A DNA stretch of 64,000 bases from Dioscorea cayenensis subsp. rotundata (lineage: Eukaryota; Streptophyta; Magnoliopsida; Dioscoreales; Dioscoreaceae): assembly GCF_009730915.1 (NCBI RefSeq), contig NC_052472.1:310001-374000 (forward strand), written 5' to 3'. Positions 1-12,264 of this stretch are shown in pieces (position 1 is the first letter of the stretch; every line of letters starts with the position of its first letter). The position numbers and the translations under genes were made by a program. Under the pieces are notes generated by a model. That model had not been told where the DNA came from. It saw only the letters and a program-made list of their open reading frames with translations, and made no database searches.

Positions 1-1400
1 CGAAGTGAAGAGATAGTATCATCCAAAGTCCTTTTTCCCGTTTTTAGTTGTCATTATTGATGTTATTCATTCTTTGAACATTGTTTCTGAAGAGTGTAAT
101 AAACTAAATAAATGGGATGATTTAATGCATTATTATTTTTTTATACATTTTTTATATTTACAAGAAGATATGGTAAACACAAGCTCATGATTAATTACTT
201 AGTTTTTAAAAAAGTAATTTGAGAGAATATAGGATATAATTAAAATTAGTTATTATTTTATAAAGTATTTTACTAAAATTTAATATAATAATGCAATTAA
301 TCTTTTAATGTCTATCATTTTATTATCTGTTTTACTATAAACCACTGAAATAAGATATGCCTAAGCTAAAAAGATATGATAGCAAACATTAAGCCTCCAA
401 TATATATATTCAAAACTTATTTTAAACTATGACGGTGATTTTTATCTATCTATGGATCTGAAGAACAACTAACTACCAATATAATAATAAGAACATTTTT
501 ACTAGTTTATAAACATTTCTCTTACTTATGAATACAATGGAGAATAATAAGAATATTTATAAGAATGTTGAAGAACAATTAACTGCGTACCAATATAAAT
601 TCATATATTTGTAATCTCTTAGAAAGAAAACCCCTAAAGAAGTATGCTCTTTCTACACTTTTAGTTTTTCACTTGTTAATATTGTGTCTGTTAGTTCTGC
701 TAGAGGATATGAGTTATAAATTTTATAATGTTACCGATCAAAAAATAATAATAATAATAATAATAAATAAAAATAATAATGATAGTGCAATTAGCCACAC
801 ATGCTTATGTCTGTAAGGCCAAACCCTAAAAATCAATCAGCATAATCCATCATCCCATTAATCAACATCTCAAGCTTTGTTCTTATTTGTTGTTACGTTA
901 AGATTCTCCACATTTTTGAGTCATCCACATCTCCAAGTCTAATGTCATAATTGAGTTATGAATTGGCCAAAACACACCTATTGAAAAAGTCGAATTACAA
1001 TTTAGTTTACAACATGCGTAGCAGCCATCAACCCTCCCAATTGAGCCCGTAGTCAAACTTGCCAAATCTCCAATCAATCTTGACCAAACCTAGAAATAAC
1101 TATAACTCACTAAAAACATCAGTAAAACCTAACATGATCTTCAATCAATCACCCAATGTTGACATTCTTTTAATCAACCTGAGATAGTTTCCAATGAACC
1201 AAAAATAAACTCCAATCAAACAACTTATTTAGCAATCTCCAATTTAATTTTTCCTAATTAGCACCCATTCAATCTGATAATCTCTCAATTTAGTTCCAAT
1301 TCAATTAAGGAGAACAAAAGAGGAAACTTAACTCTAATCACTATTAAATCTTCTTAATTGTCAAACTAACAAATAAATCAAACACTTAAAAATATAATAA
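1..1400. other. AT-rich intergenic DNA, no gene seen
   Basis: No open frame of useful length or recognisable protein was found. There is an (ATA)n microsatellite near 747-770. The stretch 830-1390 has a less AT-extreme composition with many TCAATC-like words, but nothing identifiable. Confidence 0.6.
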
Positions 1401-2080
1401 GGGGCAGTTAGGTTCATGGAATCTTACATTATCACTAGGAATAGAATCACTAAGAATAGAATTACCAGAATATGATTTTTAAGTTATATTAATGGCAATA
1501 TGACTAATTTCTTTTTGTTTGACAAAGTTGTAATGTGGTTATAATGTAACATTATCAGATTTGGTTAATCTTACATTACATGTTATCATTTTAGTTAAAT
1601 ACCCTTACTAATAAGTGTTAAATAAATCAAAGTTTATAATATTTACTAATGAAAGTTATTTAATAATAATTAACATATAAATTTTAAATAATTAATTTTT
1701 TAAAAAATAATAATTAAATTAAACTTAATTGTTATACATAAATATGAATTTTCCCCTCTAATTTAATTGTTTAAATGATTTTTTTTTTTACCTCCAACAA
1801 AAAATTTGAATTTTTATTTTTAAAATGTTTAAAATTTGGTATTTTGGTCACTATATTGAATTTAATGGACATAATAGAAAAAACAAATCACATCCTCGCT
1901 CCGTGGAATGTAAGATTACCACCTCTTTTAACGGTAATAATATTCCCAGTAATATTGGCCAAGTTAACAAGTTTCAGGAATATGATATTTCCACAGTAAA
2001 CAAATATATACTAGGTAATATAATATCATCTTGCCCACATTTTGTGGATAATCTAATATTACTTTCAACCAAACGCCATC
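1401..2080. mobile_element. candidate PIF/Harbinger (Tourist-like) MITE
   Basis: The left end reads GGGGCAGTTAGGTT and the reverse complement of the right end reads GATGGCGTTTGGTT, which is an imperfect terminal inverted repeat. TAA flanks both sides (1398-1400 and 2081-2083), fitting the 3-bp TWA duplication of PIF/Harbinger elements. The right end resembles that of the clearer element at 12265-13232 (GGCGTTTGG core). There is no coding capacity. The TIR match is weak (9 of 14), so this is a candidate only. Confidence 0.4.
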
Positions 2081-2111
2081 TAAGAAAATTATTGTATTTT
2101 ATAACACTTTC

Positions 2112-3151
2112 TGTTAGTGCAAATGCACTTTTATTGGCATAATTTGATAACAAAACAAAATAACTTGGCAACCTTCGTGACATGGCACAATTGATGATAT
2201 GGCAAGGCATGGTGACATGACAAGGAGTCTTGGATATCTTGGGAGATCTTGGCAGAGCTATTTTTTGTATGAGTTACAACTTGAAAACAAGATCATATCA
2301 AGACCATATTTAGAGAGATTTGATTGGAGACTAAATATAGATAGAGCTTAATTGAAGAAATACCTATCAATGGTATGATTGAAGGCTATTGAAAGTATGA
2401 TTTGAAAAACCTTAATAAGTATGATTGAAGACATGACTATTGTTGGTATGATTGGCATGATTGATTGAAGATCTATTCTTGGGAAGATTTGAAAGTCAAA
2501 CTTGGATGAATTGAAGATCAAGTTTGGTGAGTTTCATGAAGATACACAAAGACGTGCGCCCCTTGTGAGGGGACTGCGTGGTGAGAAACTGAGGAAGTAG
2601 GCTAGTTGCCGGTGATCGGGATCAGAAGATCTGGTTGCACAGACTCAGACTAAGCATAACCAAGAGGTTGATGGGTCTTGAGGTCGTTCGCAACGTAACC
2701 AGAACTCAGTCAAGTCAGCAGTCAGGGCCATGTTGCAAGTTGTGTTACAGCAGGAATTACAACAGCTAATTTTGAAAGGTTGTAAAGTTAGTAGCCACAG
2801 AGATTCTAAAAGAGGTTTGGGCTATTTTTGGGACATTGAGGCATCTATATAAGCTACCTTGCTCTGAGACTGGGTGCGACTCTTGGGGAGGAGAGTGTGT
2901 GGGCACTAGACAATCTAGAGAGGGAATTGATCTTTATTTGAGAGAGTGATCAGTGACAAAGTGTTGGTACTCATGTATTTTCACCTCTTTTAGTGGATGT
3001 TTATCTCCGGGTTTTGCCCCCGAGATGTAGGCTAGTTGACGCCGAACTGGATTACCAATCATGCATGTCTCCTTTTTGTTTGGTTTGTGTAAAATTTTTA
3101 TGAGCGTTTGAGTGTTCTCTAAACCCACAAATCACACCGGTGGAAGTAACA
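2112..3151. mobile_element. solo LTR of an LTR retrotransposon, probably Ty1/Copia-type
   Basis: The 1,040-bp block starts TGTTA and ends TAACA. It is flanked by an identical 5-bp direct repeat CTTTC (2107-2111 and 3152-3156), the expected target-site duplication. No internal region, primer-binding site or polyprotein lies beside it, so it looks like the LTR left after recombination between two LTRs. It is clearly less AT-rich than its surroundings, and a TATATAAG promoter-like motif lies near 2847. The region around 2980-3060 resembles the R/U5 part of plant Copia LTRs. The intact duplication argues against great age, but a single LTR cannot be dated. Confidence 0.8.
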
Positions 3152-3156
3152 CTTTC

Positions 3157-5945
3157 CACGTGGCACTTTCCCTGTGATATATAATATTTTAAGTTTTTTT
3201 CTTATGTATCCTTCCAAACATTAAAATTACTTATATACCCTTGTTTATATACACTACAAATCATTTTTAGTTGCTTATACACCCCTAGGACTAAAAGCCA
3301 ATTAAAAATTTTATTAAAAAAAATAAACTATCTTTTACCTCTTTTTTATTCATTTTAAAAAAAGCAAAAGATAAAAAAATAGTAAGAATTAATATACCTA
3401 TATATATAATATTATTTATGAGTTGATTTCCAACCACAAGTGTATATGAGCAAATAATTACATTGTACAGCAGCTAACATATTTTTATGAAAATATCAGC
3501 ATTTATCCAGTTTTAGAGGGCATATGCAAAAATTTTTATCTTAATTATAATTATATTATAATTTAATTTTAATTAACTTAAATGTCACTGTTGATCACTG
3601 ACAAACCATAATTCAAGGTGACACATATATGTAATCGTATGAATGTATAATATTTTGTATAATTTGTTGCTAATAACGTTACATCATGTATAAGGTGTAC
3701 TACTAATACAGGTATAAACTAAGATTTATGTACTCATAATTAAACCATTCTATCATTAAACAAAATGAATTTTAATGCCAAATGAGATTTGGTTGTCTCC
3801 TCCTAATCTTATTTGAAGTACAATAGTCCAACTTGGTCTTATAATAATAACCACTTACGTGTTGCCACTAAACTAGTTAAATACTTCTTTAATTTGTGAA
3901 TAAACATGTGAATACAAACTACTACCATTAAAATTAGATTAAGCTAATTACGTGCATAATAATATTAGATATTTGAGGATACTGTGTTGATCAGTCATCG
4001 TCAAACTGATCAAAAGACATTATAAATATATCAATCGGTTCACATTGCAATGGAAAACAAAACTCGAACTTGAACTATTGAATTGTTACGCGGATTAATT
4101 AAATTAATTTTAAAAAACATCATGTGATTAATTACTCATCTAATCAAGTTGACCACAATTAGAGCATCTAGAACTCCTAGATCCACCCAAATTTAATATA
4201 GAACTCTAGTTCTTAACAATGATATGTTTGTTGCCATGTTTATCAATTAATATTGTCACCTTAATTATCAATTAGGGAGTGTTAATTAAACTCTTATTCC
4301 AAATGATGTATTTGGAATCAAACTCAACCAATAAGATCAAAAGTTTGTGTTTGATATAATTGAACAAACATGAATTTCCTTGATATTATTTCAAAAATAC
4401 ATAGGTGGCATTCCATGAAGGTTTTGTGCTTGAGTTAATTAATCAATTCCATGGATTACTCAACCACCTTAATTAGTTTATATATGTGATATTAATAGAT
4501 AAATTTACAAAAAAAATTATTTTAATTTAGTTTAAGAAAACAATCCCTTTCACTTTTGTCACTTAATATAATATATTTGAGTGATAGGTGAAATGTTACA
4601 CAAAAGAAATAGAATATCAAAATAAATAATTTTTTTAAAAATAAATGGAGAAATACTAACAATAAATAAGTTCAAACAATTAATAATGGGTTAGTTCAAT
4701 ATTTAATAAGTCTCAATAAAATTTAATATTTCAAATGTTATTCTTGAATTTTTTTTGTTCAAGTGTCTAGCTAGGTTAATTAATTGGTTATAAAATATAT
4801 AAGAAATGCATTTTTATTTTTATTTTTATTTTTATTTTTATTTATTTTTATTTTTTGGATAAAAAGGTATTACTTTTGATGGAGTTGAGTTTAGATTGAT
4901 GGTAATTAAGGGTTTGGTTAATAAACATAGTTAGATCTAACCCTAACCCTAAATTATTGATTGAAACCGTTTGAGAATGGGAATGGGTGAAGCTTCTTAG
5001 GTAGCCGAAACAACAACCAAATATGAACTCATACCTTCATTTCATTTTTCTTTGTTTAATTCCAAAAGTCAAAGGTTTTGGAAATTAACAAGAACACATG
5101 GTCACAATAATCTTAAAATCTATTCTTTATTAGATATGGAAGATTGGAATTATAGTTTATTCAACAAGTTAAATCATATGCTTATAGCCTCTCATTCTTC
5201 TCCACAATATTTGGAGATTTTTTATTTTTTATTTGTCATAACTCATAAGTCATCTTTTCTTCTTGTTTTGGTTAATATAATTTCCAAATGTCAAATGTCA
5301 AACATTGCCCAAAGCAGCAAAATTAATCATTTATAAGTTAGGTAGTATAGAAATTAGCGAAAAATAATTAATATTCATTTACTAAAACTTACAAATTAAT
5401 CAGTACTAAAAAAACATACAAATTAATCTTCTAAATAATTTAATCAAAGAATTGTTTTTACTGAACAACAAGGACCAAATATTGAATTTAGTTAGGATTT
5501 TTTTTAGTGATAAAGTACAAGCTCTGCATGTTATCTTCTTATCCTTTCATCAATAATTTAATGTTTATATATATATATATATATGCATCACAAATGGGAA
5601 ATGATGAGCTATGCATGATATAATAAATATATACACAGAAAAGACAAAAAGTTATTGGTACATGTTGAAAGATGGAAGGTGATGAGAAGTAGTACCTCTT
5701 GCAAAGACTTTTTATATCAATGGCGTTGAATATGCCTCCATATGAACAGTTTGAGAAAGAAGAAAAAGAAGCAAGTTAGCTTGATATATATATATCAACA
5801 AGATCCATTTCAAGGTCTTGGATCACATCAAGTTCTTCTTAAGGTCAGTCATGCTTTAATTTCTTGTGTCTAATTTGTTTCAGAGTTCTTTGTTTTGACA
5901 AAAAGCTGTGTTTTTTTTAAAGGACTTTTAGCTCTTGATCAAACT
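3157..5945. other. AT-rich intergenic DNA upstream of the bHLH gene
   Basis: No coding frame is supported. It holds a T5A-type microsatellite (about 4808-4852), a short CCCTAA doublet near 4937 and a (TA)n tract near 5566. The bHLH promoter and 5' leader must lie in the last few hundred bases; TA-rich sequence around 5786-5796 cannot be told apart from microsatellite. Confidence 0.5.
4808..4852. repeat. (ATTTTT)n microsatellite
   Basis: Six-base T5A units are repeated about seven times with minor slips. Confidence 0.85.
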
Positions 5946-7184
5946 ATGGATATGTCATCAACAAGATGGATTTCAGAAATGGTGAGCTTTCAGTCAAATC
6001 TTGGAAGTTAATTTCAATGCATGGTTGATAATTTCAATAGTTTGTGATGTTTGATTGTGTTGATGAATTTAATAGGGAATTGATGATGTTAGTTTCATGG
6101 ATCAATGGGACATGGGATCATTAGATCAGTTCATTTTACAACCATATGATCAACAAGAGACATTGCAATGTCCTCCTCCATTGATGAACACCATGTCAAA
6201 CACCTTGAGTTACTCATCAATGGCTTTAGAGAAGCCGAAGAAGATGCCGAGGACCGGAAGTTGGAGCTCAACACAAGCACAACCACCGGATGCTTCTCCG
6301 ACGAGCATTCTTTCGTTCGGTAGCTCAGATTCTCCAGTGAATCATTCTAATATGTACGAAGAGTTCTTGATTGAAGATGTCAAGCCAAAGGACTTGAGGT
6401 TTCTCATCCCAAAGGGTTCGAAAAGAAGTCATGAAATCATGGTTGAGCAAGGAGTCAAGAAGACTGTCGCCGGAGCTAGGCCGCCATCTTATCAAGATCA
6501 TATAATCGCTGAGAGGAAACGGCGAGAGAAGCTTAGCCAAAGATTCATTGCTTTATCAGCAATGATCCCTAACTTGAAGAAGGTATACATATATATTTCA
6601 TCTCATACTAGTTCTAGTTTGATTTCAAAACATGGAATAATATTTTAGTTGAACTAATTGTATTGAAATTTTTTATATTTGGTAGATGGACAAAGCTTCG
6701 GTTCTTGGAGATGCAATTAGATATGTGAAACAGCTTCAAGAAAATGTGAAGACACTTGAAGAACAAGTGGTGATGAAGAAAGTGGAAAGTGCTGTTCTTG
6801 GACAAACAAATCCTAATGGTGATGACAATTCAAGCCAAGTGAATCCTAATATTGAAGTAAAGCAAACAGAGAAGACAATTCTTATAAAGATACAATGCGA
6901 GAACCGAAAGGGAATGATCACGAAAGCACTCTTCGAGATCGAAAACCTCAATCTATCAATCACCAACACAAGTTCGATGTCGTTTCCTTCGTCGTCTCTA
7001 GACATTACCGTCTTAGCTAATGTGAGTTCTCAATTAACTAAGCTCTGATACCATGAAAAATAACACGTGAAGGATTCAATTACTAACATTGAGTTGTTTT
7101 CCTGATTTTTATTGTGTTTAGATTGAAGAGGGATTCTCAATGACAGTGGAGGAAGTTGTGAAGAAGCTAAGCATAGCTCTCTAA
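5946..7184 (+). CDS. bHLH transcription factor (bHLH18/19/25-NAI1-like subgroup)
   Basis: Four exons: 5946-5981, 6076-6582, 6686-7021 and 7122-7184, all with GT-AG junctions and intact phase, giving 313 residues. The basic region (about residues 154-167, HIIAERKRREKLSQRF) has the His-Glu-Arg pattern of E-box/G-box binders. It runs into helix 1, and the intron sits in the loop just before MDKASVLGDAIRYVKQLQ, helix 2. A leucine-rich extension (ENVKTLEEQV) follows, then a C-terminal ACT-like domain (about 230-313, TILIKIQCENRKGM onwards), typical of this plant subgroup. The N-terminal half is low-complexity and Ser/Pro-rich, as expected for an activation region. The start at 5946 is chosen because exon 1 encodes MDMSSTRWISEM, the usual start of this subgroup, and joins exon 2 in frame. 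The product should be a nuclear dimeric regulator; the exact orthologue cannot be fixed. Confidence 0.92.
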
Positions 7185-8256
7185 GAAACAAAGATGGTGT
7201 TTCACTAGTCTACAAAGAAGGCTAGTGTTCTTTCTAATAAAAAATTAAGTACTACTTAGAAGTTGTTTTCTGAAAACAAGGCCTGAAATTTCCTCCCTCC
7301 TTCTTTGATCTCTCTCATCTAACTTTTGATCTTTTTCATCTTCATTGCACCTTGCATGGTTGACTAAAAGGCCATGTGTTTTTTGTGGAGATGAAAAAGG
7401 TGGCATATATATATATAAATAATATTTTGAGCTTTCATTTTCTTTTTTAAGGCCCTTAATTGGAGGAGTTAGACTTGCAAAAACACACTGTTGTTTTTCC
7501 TTCTCTGAGTATCTATTTGGCCTTTGTTTCATTTGGAAGTTTTCAGCCTTTCACTTCTGTTCATCCTTTTTTTCTGCTTTCAAGCACTTGTCTTCGCCTA
7601 ATAGGCCTAGTTTTCAGAAATTTGGTCTCTCTCTCTCTCTCATGTGTATCAGATGGCAAACTCTTTAAGGATGTTTTAATGCATGCATGCATATATATAT
7701 ATATATATATGAACAAATAAATAAAGTTATATCTTTTGTTTCCATATTTGGTGGATTATTTCTGTTCCTTCTCATTTGGTTTAATGTATGTGATTTATCT
7801 ATTTTTTAAATATATATATATATATATACTTCAAAAGTTGAAATGTTGTATGGTTTAATTTGTTAATGAAGTATATATAAATAAATGATCTCTCTTTCTC
7901 TCTGTAACTGTCTAAGAAGGCAAATTCTTTGATGATTTTTAATTTTAATGCATGCAGATATATATTAACAATTAAAGTTACCTATTTGTTTAAAATGTAC
8001 TTCATATATATATATATATATATATTTGGGGATGATAAGAAGGATTAATTGGTAGGCTAACTATCTCTGTCAATGCAATGGAAAAAGAATGTTATCTTGT
8101 CTGCCAGACTATCAACAGCTCTTTCCATCAAAATAATTGGTTATGGTGTTGAGGGTTGGGTGTTGTGGGTTTGAGGGGGATGGAGTTATTATTTGAGGGT
8201 CCACAATTTTAATTTGTTATATATATATATATATAGTTTTGTTTTTGTATATATTG
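7185..8256. other. 3' flank of the bHLH gene, microsatellite-rich
   Basis: It contains the presumed 3' UTR and several (TA)n tracts (about 7694-7710, 7812-7828, 8007-8024, 8218-8235). Open frames here are translations of repeats. No gene is seen. Confidence 0.5.
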
Positions 8257-8523
8257 GGGTTAATTTTTTTCACAGGTGATTTCACTATAGTCTTGTTTTA
8301 TTTTGGTAATTGAACTCCAATTTACATCAAAATGATCATTCATCTTTAATTTTATTTCATTTCAAATTTTTTAGCAGCTATATCAGCTATTTAGTTCCCA
8401 AATCAATTGGGTGATTGCTTGGTAAAATAAAATTGAAAATGAATGACTATTTTAATGTAAATTAAAGTTCGGTTACCAAAATAAAACAAGACCATAGTTA
8501 AGTCACCTATGAAAAATTAACCC
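8257..8523. mobile_element. MITE with long terminal inverted repeats
   Basis: The first ~95 bases (GGGTTAATTTTTTTCACAGG onwards) and the reverse complement of the last ~95 bases (GGGTTAATTTTTCATAGGTG onwards) match over nearly their full length. They share the TCTTGTTTTATTTTGGTAA core and differ at scattered sites. Total length is 267 bp with no coding capacity. TTG flanks both sides (8254-8256 and 8524-8526), a possible 3-bp duplication. The superfamily is unresolved because the flanks are (TA)-rich. Confidence 0.85.
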
Positions 8524-9879
8524 TTGTATATTATTTATATATGCATGAATGTTCATCATATCTCAACTATATATCATTATCAATATGTTTTTTTTCTTTT
8601 AATGAATTAAGTTGAGTGGGCAATTAGATAGAAAGCCAACATTGATCTTTTTCTTAATCTAAGATCCCTTGTTAATTACCCGTGTTACAAATGAGTCTAA
8701 CTTGAGAAGGTTACACTCAACTAGATCGTTTAGCTCAAAATTGGGTAGTTTGATCTCAACTCTATTTTAATTTGCAAAGTTTGAACCTAATTTAATTTAG
8801 CTTAAAAATGAAAAGTTAATCAATTTTTATTTGTATTCAAAATTGAGCCGATTTAGCATAAAAGTAAAACTTTATTTATAATTTGAATTTTATTTCCAAT
8901 AGTAAACAATATTTCTATATTCCAAACTTAGTTTGATCTAATCCGGGCTATATTAGAGTTCGGCTCGAAATTAATTTCGATCTTCAAACCAAGTTATAAC
9001 TCAATTTTTACATAGTTTAATTTTCTATTAACCTCATCTCCAGTTATAATCTTACCTATATAAAAACTAGCGGAAAAAAAATTATCAAAATAATAAAAAT
9101 ATATATTTGCATTATTCTCTCAAACAACATAAAATTATAGCCACTTAATTCTTTAAAATGATTTACATAATAATTATATGCTATGACAAGATATAGAGAA
9201 CAACCAAAAGCAAATATACCAACTAAAGATTGACAAGATATAAAGGACATTTAAAAAAGATTTAGAAAGGAATCAATCATATGAGTTCTCATTTGTTCTC
9301 ACTTTTGTGTTCAATGTTGGACAAATTAGGGTTCTTGCTTTGTGACTAGACTTATGTGGTGGGTGAGCTAATTCCAAATAGATTAAGTAGTGCCATCATG
9401 AGCCATTGACTAGTTTGTTATGAAAAGTTGTTCAATAATTCCTCTACTTTATAAAGTTTTCTAAAAGACAAATTGATGGAATTTTATAATTACTCTTTGT
9501 TGTTCATTTATAGAAAACACTTGATTATTAAAAAATAATTTCATAATTTTATTTTTTAAATGTACTCTCATTTAAATTATAAATAATTATACTCAAATTA
9601 TTTCTTGTGTTTCAACATGGTATAATATCAATATTTAGTTGATGATGTTAATATACAAAGAGAGTTGATCTCTCGACATCTCACTCAACAAAAGGAAAAA
9701 TAACTTTTTTTACATTGTGAAGGTGTGGCAAAAAAAATTATACTTGGATTGTTTTATATACTATATTTTTCAAAAGTATACAGTTGTCTACTAGTTATTG
9801 TGTCAATAACAAATTTAAATATATTCTAAATGATGTCCTAAATACTCTTTGCAAAATTAGACCTTCAAAATGATGTGTG

Positions 9880-9910
<31 letters not shown>

Positions 9911-10589
9911 ATTATCTTGGATATGATCATTCACTATAAAAGATTAAAAGGTGCATTTTTCAACTTTAACTTTGTAACTCAATATTGATGATATATCTTG
10001 CACCATAAAAATTGGTATGGACCTATGTCATTTGAATTATTTTCTATTTTTTGAAATACCCTTAAATTTACTCAAGTTGGTAATATTTTTAAAACATGCA
10101 TTTTTCAACACACTTATGATGATGTCCCATATGTTATATATTAAAAAAAAACTTAATATAAGTTATTTTCAAAGGCTCTTATTTGTTAAAAAAAAAAAAA
10201 ATCAAAAGCATCATCAAAAATAAACTCAACTTTACAAAAAACAAAAATATTTGTTTATCTATTTCTTAAATCACTGGCTCTCTAGTAACAAAACAAGGCC
10301 TGTTAATAAAAGCATAGGCCCATCAATGGCCCAGATAATGTGGGACTTCAATAAATATTTTAAGAAAATGTTAAACATTCAAATAATTATTATATTGTCT
10401 ATACTATGTACAGGGAGAAACAAGAGTTACAAGATTTGATCTTTCCCATTCTTCCAATTTCACAAAAATCCCTTTAAAGTTATCAAATCCCTAAAACTTC
10501 CCTAATCTTTAAATAATTTATTTTAAATCTAAATTCATATGAAATTATCAAATTGCATATAGTATCACTCGTCAGTCTTTTAGAAAAGA
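8524..10589. other. AT-rich intergenic DNA, no gene seen
   Basis: No protein or RNA is recognised. It includes a (TA)n(TG)n microsatellite near 9882-9911. Confidence 0.5.
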
Positions 10590-11155
10590 GGTAGTGAGCT
10601 CATAAATACACCTACGCTTAGGGGGTGAGGGGGCGAGTTGCCTAAGCCGATGGATGCGTAGCCAAGTGCAAAGAGAGTGATCTCCGGCATCAACGAAGTA
10701 GGGTTTTTTTTTTATATTATAAAAAATTATAGACATGATAAAAATGAGAAAATATATAAAATAAATGACTTAATAATATGGAAAAATGTCAGAGGGACTA
10801 ATAAGAAAAGTTGTAAAGTTTTAAAACCGATAGATAATTTTTCATATATATCAGTAATAAAAACCTGTTAATTCCAATTATTTGGCAATCGAATGGATTC
10901 GGTCTTATACATACGCGAGGAAGGTAATCAAAAAAGAAAGAAGATGAGTTCTTCTTTCTTTTATCACTTAGGAGCCGTGCGAGATGAAAATCTCATGCAC
11001 GGTTTTGAATGAGAGAAAGAAGTGAGGAATCCTCTTTTCGACTCTGACTCTCCCACTCCAATCGTTGCTTTTCTTTCTGTTACTTCGAAAGTAGCTGCTT
11101 CAGCTTCAGCCACGCGAATTTTCGATATTCCTTTTTATTTCTCATCAAATGAATG
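10590..11155 (+). other. nuclear plastid DNA insertion: ndhB intron 3' part and start of exon 2
   Basis: From about 10862 the sequence matches my recollection of the chloroplast ndhB group II intron. Domain V is complete at 10972-11004 (GAGCCGTGCG, then GAAA, then TGCACGGTT), followed by domain VI. At 11049 the beginning of ndhB exon 2 reads [17 protein letters not shown] and on to [15 protein letters not shown] before the match ends near 11150. Part of 10590-10860 also looks organellar (GC-rich around 10610-10700) but is more eroded, so the left boundary is uncertain. It is a non-functional fragment: ndhB exon 1 is absent and the frame runs out of plastid sequence. Confidence 0.85.
10972..11004 (+). 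ncRNA. group II intron domain V (plastid-derived fossil)
   Basis: A 33-base hairpin with GAGCCGTGCGAGAT paired to ATCTCATGCACGGTT through a GAAA loop is the canonical group II domain V. It is a relic of the transferred ndhB intron and the rest of the ribozyme is missing or degraded. Confidence 0.85.
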
Positions 11156-11162
11156 ACATTGG

Positions 11163-11240
11163 TAATTCTTGTTTGTTCTCCTAATTATAATTAAACTCGG
11201 CCCAATCTTTTACTAAAAAAGGATTGAGCCGATTAGCCAC
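11163..11240 (+). other. second plastid fragment: region downstream of rbcL
   Basis: TTGTTTGTTCTCCTAATT and the hairpin CTCGGCCCAATCTTTTAC / AAAAAAGGATTGAGCCGA resemble the rbcL-accD spacer, including the rbcL 3' stem-loop. In plastid genomes this lies in the large single-copy region, far from ndhB in the inverted repeat. The joined state therefore indicates rearrangement before or during insertion. Identification rests on memory of plastid sequences. Confidence 0.65.
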
Positions 11241-12261
11241 AAATCTTTCCCTTCCATATTGTTCTATCCATAGTCATTATACTAGATAAACCAAGATTAT
11301 ATGTATTGTTACTAAAGATTTTTATTAGATATATTTTAAATTTATGTCTTTTTTTCTATAGCTGTCTATATGAAGAGTTTTTATTTATTTCCCTAAGATA
11401 TTAGCCACTTATTTAAGAATAAATTTATATTATTGCAATCCATTTTCTCATGGTCAATAATTGGATGCCATTACTAAATTATTTTAAATCATTTCAAATA
11501 AATAATATATACAAAATATACATTTTTGTAGCTGTCTAGTCTCTCACATGTCCCTGCAAGAGAGGACAAATTACAAGAGAACAAACAGAAAGAAAGACTA
11601 TATATGTACATATGTATGTATATATATATATATAATAAGTAATTACAAGCTTTTATTATTATAGCAAATATTTTGAAACTAAAATATAGCTTGATTTTTG
11701 TTCTCAAAGATAAATAATATAATTTTGTATTATAATTTTAATACAATATTGTTATATATTATAATTATATAAAATTATAGTATATTTATATATTTTAAGC
11801 TAATGAGCTACAGATTGAGTTCGAGCTGTTAAACATAAGTATGATTAAGGCGTGCTTTAAAATTGTAATATTAATAAAAATAGGTTTTTTAAAAAATAAA
11901 CTTATCAATAATGTATGGTGATGGAATACTAGTTGAGTTAAAATTACATCATTTTAATTTTTGATTAAAATTAATAATTTTAATCATTGAACATGGCCTA
12001 CAAAAGAATTTATTTTTTTTCAAAATGCATTTGTGAATAACCCCTCATCTGTCCCATTATAAGGATTCACCTTTAGAAATTTTCATTACATTAATTAATT
12101 TATTTTGAAATATATGTCGTTTAAAGATTTTGAGCAAAAATTAAAAATGACATTAATTTTTTAAAATTTTAAATAAAAATAGATAAAATTACTAAAGTAT
12201 TCATTCTTAAAACTATATACTTTTCTTATGACTATGAATTATTGAGTATAACTCTCTCCCT
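11241..12261. other. AT-rich intergenic DNA, no gene seen
   Basis: It holds simple (TA)n/(TATG)n sequence around 11604-11634 and no recognisable gene. Some of 11241-11300 could still be plastid-derived, but I could not place it. Confidence 0.5.
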
Positions 12262-12264
12262 TTA

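Noticed and set aside
4936-4955. CCCTAACCCTAAA telomere-like sequence
   Set aside because: Only two units, easily due to chance in AT-rich plant DNA; not an interstitial telomere array.
7460-7720. 86-codon frame downstream of the bHLH gene
   Set aside because: It ends in (TA)n-encoded IYIYIYM and shows no protein family features; most likely 3' UTR.
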